A model generated the notes under the pieces. The model was not told where the DNA came from. It ran no database searches and was given only the letters and a program-made list of their open reading frames with translations. Made by a program: the position numbers and the translations under genes. A stretch of 64,000 nt of DNA from Metabacillus arenae. GTDB taxonomy: Bacteria; Bacillota; Bacilli; Bacillales; Bacillaceae. Positions within the stretch are counted from its first letter, which is position 1. The number at the start of each line of letters is the position of its first letter. Location: NCBI RefSeq assembly GCF_014773385.1, contig NZ_JACXAI010000005.1, positions 124,001 through 188,000 of the forward strand. The letters are read 5' to 3'. Shown here one piece after another: positions 59,955 to 64,000 of the stretch.

Positions 59955-61780
59955 TCATCCTCTTGATCCTCTGTATATGGAATCGTAAAGTAAATAGTTG
60001 TTCCTCTGCCTTCCCTGCTGCTAGCCCAAATATCCCCCTCATGGGCATGAATCATTTCCTTGGCAATCGCAAGCCCTAAACCTGTTCCTCCTAATTTACG
60101 AGTTCGGGCTTTGTCCACTCTATAAAAACGCTCAAAAATTTTCTTCACACTATCTTGTGGAATTCCTACCCCTTGGTCTTGAACACTTATTTGAAGGTGC
60201 TCTTTTAAAATATCAATCTTAAAAGTAACCTCTCCACCTTCAGGGGAATACTTTAAAGCATTCGAAATAATATTATCCAGTACTTGTGTGATTTTATCTG
60301 TATCAATATCTACATATAATGGCTGCTCTGGCAATTGCCTGTTAAAAGTAACATGCTGTTTCTTTGTCATTTCAAAGCGGTCAATTATTTTGTTGAAGAA
60401 ACCAGTGAAGTTAATCCATTGCTTGTTTAATCGATAATCTGTACTATCCAATTTTGATAGCTGAAGAAGGTCATTCACTAAACGAATCATTCGTTCAGTT
60501 TCATTTTGGGTGACATTTAGAAACTGTGGAGCAATCTCTTTATCCTTCCACGCACCTTCTGCCAGCGCCTCTAAATAGCTTCGCATCGTTGTGAGCGGAG
60601 TTCTTAACTCATGTGATACATTCGCTACAAATTCTCTTCGTTCTTGTTCAATTTTTTCCTGTTCCGTCACATCATAGAAAACAGCGATGAGGCCATCAAA
60701 TCTTCCTTTTTCTTTTTGAATGACAGAAAAATTAACCCTCAGAATATAAGGCTTTTCTTCTGTACTAATATCTAAAATTAGAGATTCTTGCTGTTCAATT
60801 AATTCATTGAATTGGTACGACTCTCCGTCATTTGGAAGAAAATCTACGATAGGTCTTTCTAATACCGTTTCACGTGAAACATTTAACATCTCAAGAGCTG
60901 GATCATTGATTAATATGATTTCACCCTTCCGATTTGTTGCAATAACTCCATCTGTCATATGGGCAATAACAGAAGCAAGCTTTTTGCGTTCCCCTTCAGT
61001 CATAGCATGAGCTTCCTCCAGCTCATCAGTCAGATGATTAAAAGTTGTTGCAAGCTGCCCAATTTCATCCTCTCCATATACTCTTACTTTTCTAGTGAAA
61101 TTCCCTTTCGCAAGAGCCATCGCTTGTTTTCTCATATCTGAAAGTGGACGAGTGATCGTTCTCCCTAAAATGACGCCTAATACAGCCGTTATCACTAAGG
61201 AAATGGCTGTTCCAGTATAAAGAATTCGATTGATGACCTGCATTTGATTAAAAACATCCTCCATAGAAGCAACAAGGTAAATGGCACCTTTTACCTCCTG
61301 ATTAAGGTTACTCTTGATAGGAGTAGAGGATATGCGGACACGTTGATTTGATTGTGTATCAAACATGATATTGTGATGCGGCTGACCTAATGCAAGAGTC
61401 CGCTTAATCAATGCCTCTGTTGTCCGCTTCCCGACAATTTCCCGATTATATGGATTAGATGTTCCAATTACCTTACTATTCTTATCAATCACTCTTACTT
61501 CCTGGATTTCTTCTGTGACAAAATCCATCAGAATCGAAGAAATATTATTTGAAGTGTTTTCAGATCCTTCTTCCAGATCTTCTTTTGATATTTCCTGCTC
61601 AATACTATAAGCCAATAAATTGACTCGCTTATCAAGGGAATCATTATAATTATTTATAAGAGAGTCTTCCAGTCGCTGGACAAAATAAACCCCTATAATT
61701 TGCATCGCCAATATAATGAGCAATACATAAATCATGGTAACCTTAAAATGAATGGATCTAAAAAAACCAACTTTATCCAT
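59945..61780 (-). CDS. walK: WalK sensor histidine kinase
   Basis: 611 residues: membrane helix (about 13-34), extracellular Cache-like domain, second helix (about 184-206), HAMP (207-260), PAS (265-370), HisKA with H390 in NVSHELRTP, and HATPase (DNIISNALKYSPEGG, GVGIPQ, GTGLGLAI). Controls autolysins and cell-wall homeostasis with WalR; essential in most Firmicutes. Confidence 0.97.
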   Translation of the reverse strand: MDKVGFFRSIHFKVTMIYVLLIILAMQIIGVYFVQRLEDSLINNYNDSLDKRVNLLAYSIEQEISKEDLEEGSENTSNNISSILMDFVTEEIQEVRVIDKNSKVIGTSNPYNREIVGKRTTEALIKRTLALGQPHHNIMFDTQSNQRVRISSTPIKSNLNQEVKGAIYLVASMEDVFNQMQVINRILYTGTAISLVITAVLGVILGRTITRPLSDMRKQAMALAKGNFTRKVRVYGEDEIGQLATTFNHLTDELEEAHAMTEGERKKLASVIAHMTDGVIATNRKGEIILINDPALEMLNVSRETVLERPIVDFLPNDGESYQFNELIEQQESLILDISTEEKPYILRVNFSVIQKEKGRFDGLIAVFYDVTEQEKIEQERREFVANVSHELRTPLTTMRSYLEALAEGAWKDKEIAPQFLNVTQNETERMIRLVNDLLQLSKLDSTDYRLNKQWINFTGFFNKIIDRFEMTKKQHVTFNRQLPEQPLYVDIDTDKITQVLDNIISNALKYSPEGGEVTFKIDILKEHLQISVQDQGVGIPQDSVKKIFERFYRVDKARTRKLGGTGLGLAIAKEMIHAHEGDIWASSREGRGTTIYFTIPYTEDQEDEWE

Positions 61781-61785
61781 TTATC

Positions 61786-62490
61786 CTACTCCTGTTCAGG
61801 GTTTCGCAAATAATAGCCTACTCCTCGTCTTGTTACAATCCATGTTGGATGACTAGGGTTATCTTCAATTTTTTCCCGTAAGCGTCTTACAGTAACATCA
61901 ACAGTTCTCACATCACCAAAGTAGTCATACCCCCACACAGTTTGCAGCAAATGCTCACGAGTCATAACTTGTCCAATATGTTTCGCTAAATAATGAAGAA
62001 GCTCAAACTCTCGATGAGTCAGCTCAATCGTTTCCCCTCGTTTTGAAACAACATATGCATCAGGGTGAATAACAAGAGACCCGATATGAATTTCATTCGT
62101 ATCTGATGGTTCTTCAATACCTTGCGTCTGTTGTCTTCTCAAATTAGCTTTTACACGTGCCAATAATTCTCTTGTACTAAACGGCTTTGTCACATAGTCA
62201 TCTGCACCAAGCTCCAAGCCTAATACTTTATCGATTTCTGAGTCTTTTGCCGTCAGCATAATAATTGGGATGTCATATGTCTTCCGAATCTCTCTGCAAA
62301 CTTCCATTCCATCTCTATTTGGTAGCATAATATCAAGCAAGATAAGATCAGGCTTGATTTCATCTACCATATCAATGGCTTCATTACCATCATAAGCACA
62401 ATGGACTTCATATCCTTCTTTTTTAAGGTTGAACTCTAATATATCTGCAATTGGTTTTTCGTCATCTACAACAAGAATCCTTTTTTCCAT
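61786..62490 (-). CDS. walR: WalR response regulator
   Basis: 234 residues: receiver domain with D9/D10, phospho-acceptor D53 (LILLDIMLP), Lys in VTKPF, and OmpR-type DNA-binding winged helix from about 130 ([25 protein letters not shown]). Activates cell-wall hydrolase genes. First gene of the operon walR-K-H-I-J-htrC; AGGAG before the ATG. Confidence 0.98.
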   Translation of the reverse strand: MEKRILVVDDEKPIADILEFNLKKEGYEVHCAYDGNEAIDMVDEIKPDLILLDIMLPNRDGMEVCREIRKTYDIPIIMLTAKDSEIDKVLGLELGADDYVTKPFSTRELLARVKANLRRQQTQGIEEPSDTNEIHIGSLVIHPDAYVVSKRGETIELTHREFELLHYLAKHIGQVMTREHLLQTVWGYDYFGDVRTVDVTVRRLREKIEDNPSHPTWIVTRRGVGYYLRNPEQE

Positions 62491-62675
62491 TTTTTTCGCT
62501 CCTTTTAAGCAGTCCTTATACTAATTTAACAGACAGAATAAAAACATTCATCTACTTCTACTTATATGTACCATGGTTATAGTAGTCATCTCTCTCTAGT
62601 ATAACCTTCTTCTCAGTATCCAATTTATCCTTTAATAAACCGTATTTTAACATGTTATTTATTGCCGGTATATAG

Positions 62676-62699
62676 AAAAACCTCTAGCAATGCTAGAGG
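62676..62699 (-). terminator. terminator of the M23 peptidase gene
   Basis: CCTCTAGCA/TGCTAGAGG at 62681-62699 with a minus-strand T-run (AAAAA at 62676-62680). Confidence 0.85.
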
Positions 62700-62708
62700 A
62701 GATCATAC

Positions 62709-64000
62709 TTACTTAACATATTTCAAAGGATCTTGAAGCGACCCGTTTTTGTATACTTCAAAATGCAAATGAACGCCAGTAGAGCGGCCGGTCGAACCCA
62801 TGACACCAATTTTCTGGCCTTTTGAAACGGTGTCCCCAACTGAAACAGAAAGGGAGTCGAGATGAGCATAAACTGTGCGCAGACCATTATTATGGTCAAT
62901 TTCAATCTTGTTGCCATATGCACCATCATTTCCAGCTGATACAATTTTGCCATTATCAGCAGCCTTGATCGTACGGTCACTTGGACGTGCAATATCAATC
63001 CCTTTATGCATTTTTCCCCATCGTGTTCCCATTTTACTTGAAATATAGCCACCAACTGCAGGCCAGTCAAGGTTTCCGGTTCCACGGGAAGGAATAACCT
63101 TTGTTCCTTCGACGATAATTTCTTTTACAGGCTCTTTTAATGTTTCTTCTTTTAACGTTTCACGTTTTACTTCGGAGCCATTTTCCTTATGCACGACATA
63201 GTTTAGGAGCTTTTCTCCATTTTCACCTTTTTGTTTTGTTTCTGTTTCTCCTTTAAACTTTGAGGAATCCTCAATCGTTTCTGTTTCATACTCTACCACT
63301 TGTTTTTCTGAAACCTCTTCTTGAACAAGAACTTTTACAAATGGCAGATATTCAGTTACTTTTAACTTATCGCCCTTGTTAATGACAGAATCATCCTTCA
63401 GTCCGGGGTTTAACTTTAATAGCTCCTCAAGCCCAAGGTCATGGCTTGATGCAATTTCACTTAAATTATCACTATCTTTTACTTCATATTCTTTCTCTTC
63501 TAATGTCCCTTTTTCAAGGAGCTTTACCCCTTCTTCAACTGTTAAAACTTCGTCTGGAGAAACCTTTTGCTCTGTAAGAGAAACATTTTCAGAAAAGGAA
63601 ACGTCCGTTATCCGAGATTGACCTTCTTTTAACGGCTCAGAGTGCTTTATTTCATCAGGCTGTTCCAATTGTTTCAAAACATCTTCCGAAACAAATTTCT
63701 TCTTGTACTCATTTAATACTTTTTCTGCATCTTCTTTTGAACTGAAATGAGCCACCGACTTGTCACCTATTTGAATTGTTGTAGACTTAACAGCAACATC
63801 TAATTCACTTTTTAGCTTATTCAATGCCTCATTATTATCAGCAACAGGACGGAACATTTGCTCAGGGACAATCTCCATATCCTCAACTGTCAGCTCAAAA
63901 TCTTGATACTTACCTTGTGCCTCTTCTACTTTTTCTTTCTCGACATCTATAATTAAGTCTTTATTGTCAATCGTTCCTACGTATGTATCATTTAAATATA
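62709..64000 (-). CDS. secreted M23 murein endopeptidase with LysM and G5 domains, N-terminal part outside window
   Basis: The frame is open from the right window edge; an internal ATG at 63878 is not the true start. In order: a helical coiled stretch, LysM (about 63470-63370, SDNLSEIASSHDLGLEELLKLNP), G5 (about 63340-63120) and the M23 LytM domain with HKGID, zinc ligands in HLHFE and GTRWGKMHKG. Cuts peptidoglycan cross-links; a natural WalR target, located just upstream of walR. It terminates at 62709 with a strong hairpin. Confidence 0.93.
   Translation of the reverse strand, partial: YLNDTYVGTIDNKDLIIDVEKEKVEEAQGKYQDFELTVEDMEIVPEQMFRPVADNNEALNKLKSELDVAVKSTTIQIGDKSVAHFSSKEDAEKVLNEYKKKFVSEDVLKQLEQPDEIKHSEPLKEGQSRITDVSFSENVSLTEQKVSPDEVLTVEEGVKLLEKGTLEEKEYEVKDSDNLSEIASSHDLGLEELLKLNPGLKDDSVINKGDKLKVTEYLPFVKVLVQEEVSEKQVVEYETETIEDSSKFKGETETKQKGENGEKLLNYVVHKENGSEVKRETLKEETLKEPVKEIIVEGTKVIPSRGTGNLDWPAVGGYISSKMGTRWGKMHKGIDIARPSDRTIKAADNGKIVSAGNDGAYGNKIEIDHNNGLRTVYAHLDSLSVSVGDTVSKGQKIGVMGSTGRSTGVHLHFEVYKNGSLQDPLKYVK

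Overview
The window looks like Bacillaceae chromosome (a Bacillus-like, low-G+C, spore-forming Firmicute). Its right end carries the conserved oriC-proximal block walR-walK-walH-walI-walJ-htrC followed by yyzF and rlmH, all on the minus strand as in Bacillus subtilis, so the window lies close to the replication origin. Gene starts use strong AAGGAGG-type ribosome sites, with several TTG and GTG starts. No rRNA, tRNA or CRISPR array was seen.

Left part (1-31 kb) is accessory metabolism. It starts with the 3' end of an alpha-amylase gene, a DUF6773-like membrane protein with its XRE regulator, a thiamine-binding protein, a large membrane-linked helicase and a decayed SWIM zinc-finger gene. A minus-strand catabolic cluster follows (6.7-16.2 kb): RpiR regulator, TRAP transporter (DctP, DctQ, DctM), zinc alcohol dehydrogenase, DhnA-type class I aldolase, FGGY kinase, a divergent PRPP-synthase paralogue and a 2-hydroxyacid dehydrogenase. 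A second sugar system (18.7-24.9 kb) has an RbsB/RbsA/RbsC-type ABC importer, a Gfo/Idh/MocA dehydrogenase and a LacI regulator, with three matching palindromic operators (TGTAAYYGATTACA). Then come a glycerophosphodiesterase, a membrane cytochrome c, a YdeI-like protein, a pentapeptide-repeat protein and a metallo-beta-lactamase/TetR pair with twin palindromic operators.

Middle part (32-38.6 kb): SelO AMPylase, a 907-residue beta-CASP metallo-hydrolase with a long unexplained C-terminal half, and a CPBP membrane protease.

The most interesting region is a G+C-richer island at about 38.6-50.3 kb. A four-gene minus-strand operon encodes two PaaK-like adenylate-forming enzymes, a DAHP synthase without a regulatory domain and a chorismate-lyase-like protein. 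Together these would push carbon into chorismate, cut it to 4-hydroxybenzoate and activate an aromatic acid. Around it lie a DUF4915-like beta-propeller, a duplicated-module TPR protein, a third PaaK-like enzyme fused to TPRs, two paralogous small helical proteins, small charged proteins, an IS91-type transposase remnant and a truncated amidase gene at the edge. I do not know a described system with this composition; the product and its role are inference.

Between the island and rlmH (50.7-53.9 kb) is a 3.2-kb segment bounded by a 13-bp direct repeat. One copy is the 3' end of rlmH, which is the classical SCC-type integration site. It holds a TetR/SDR pair, a DUF559-like nuclease and pseudogenes, but no recombinase. 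The rlmH-yyzF region also carries a cluster of DnaA-box sequences. Several families of short dispersed repeats, including a MITE-like family with three copies, sit in intergenic DNA.
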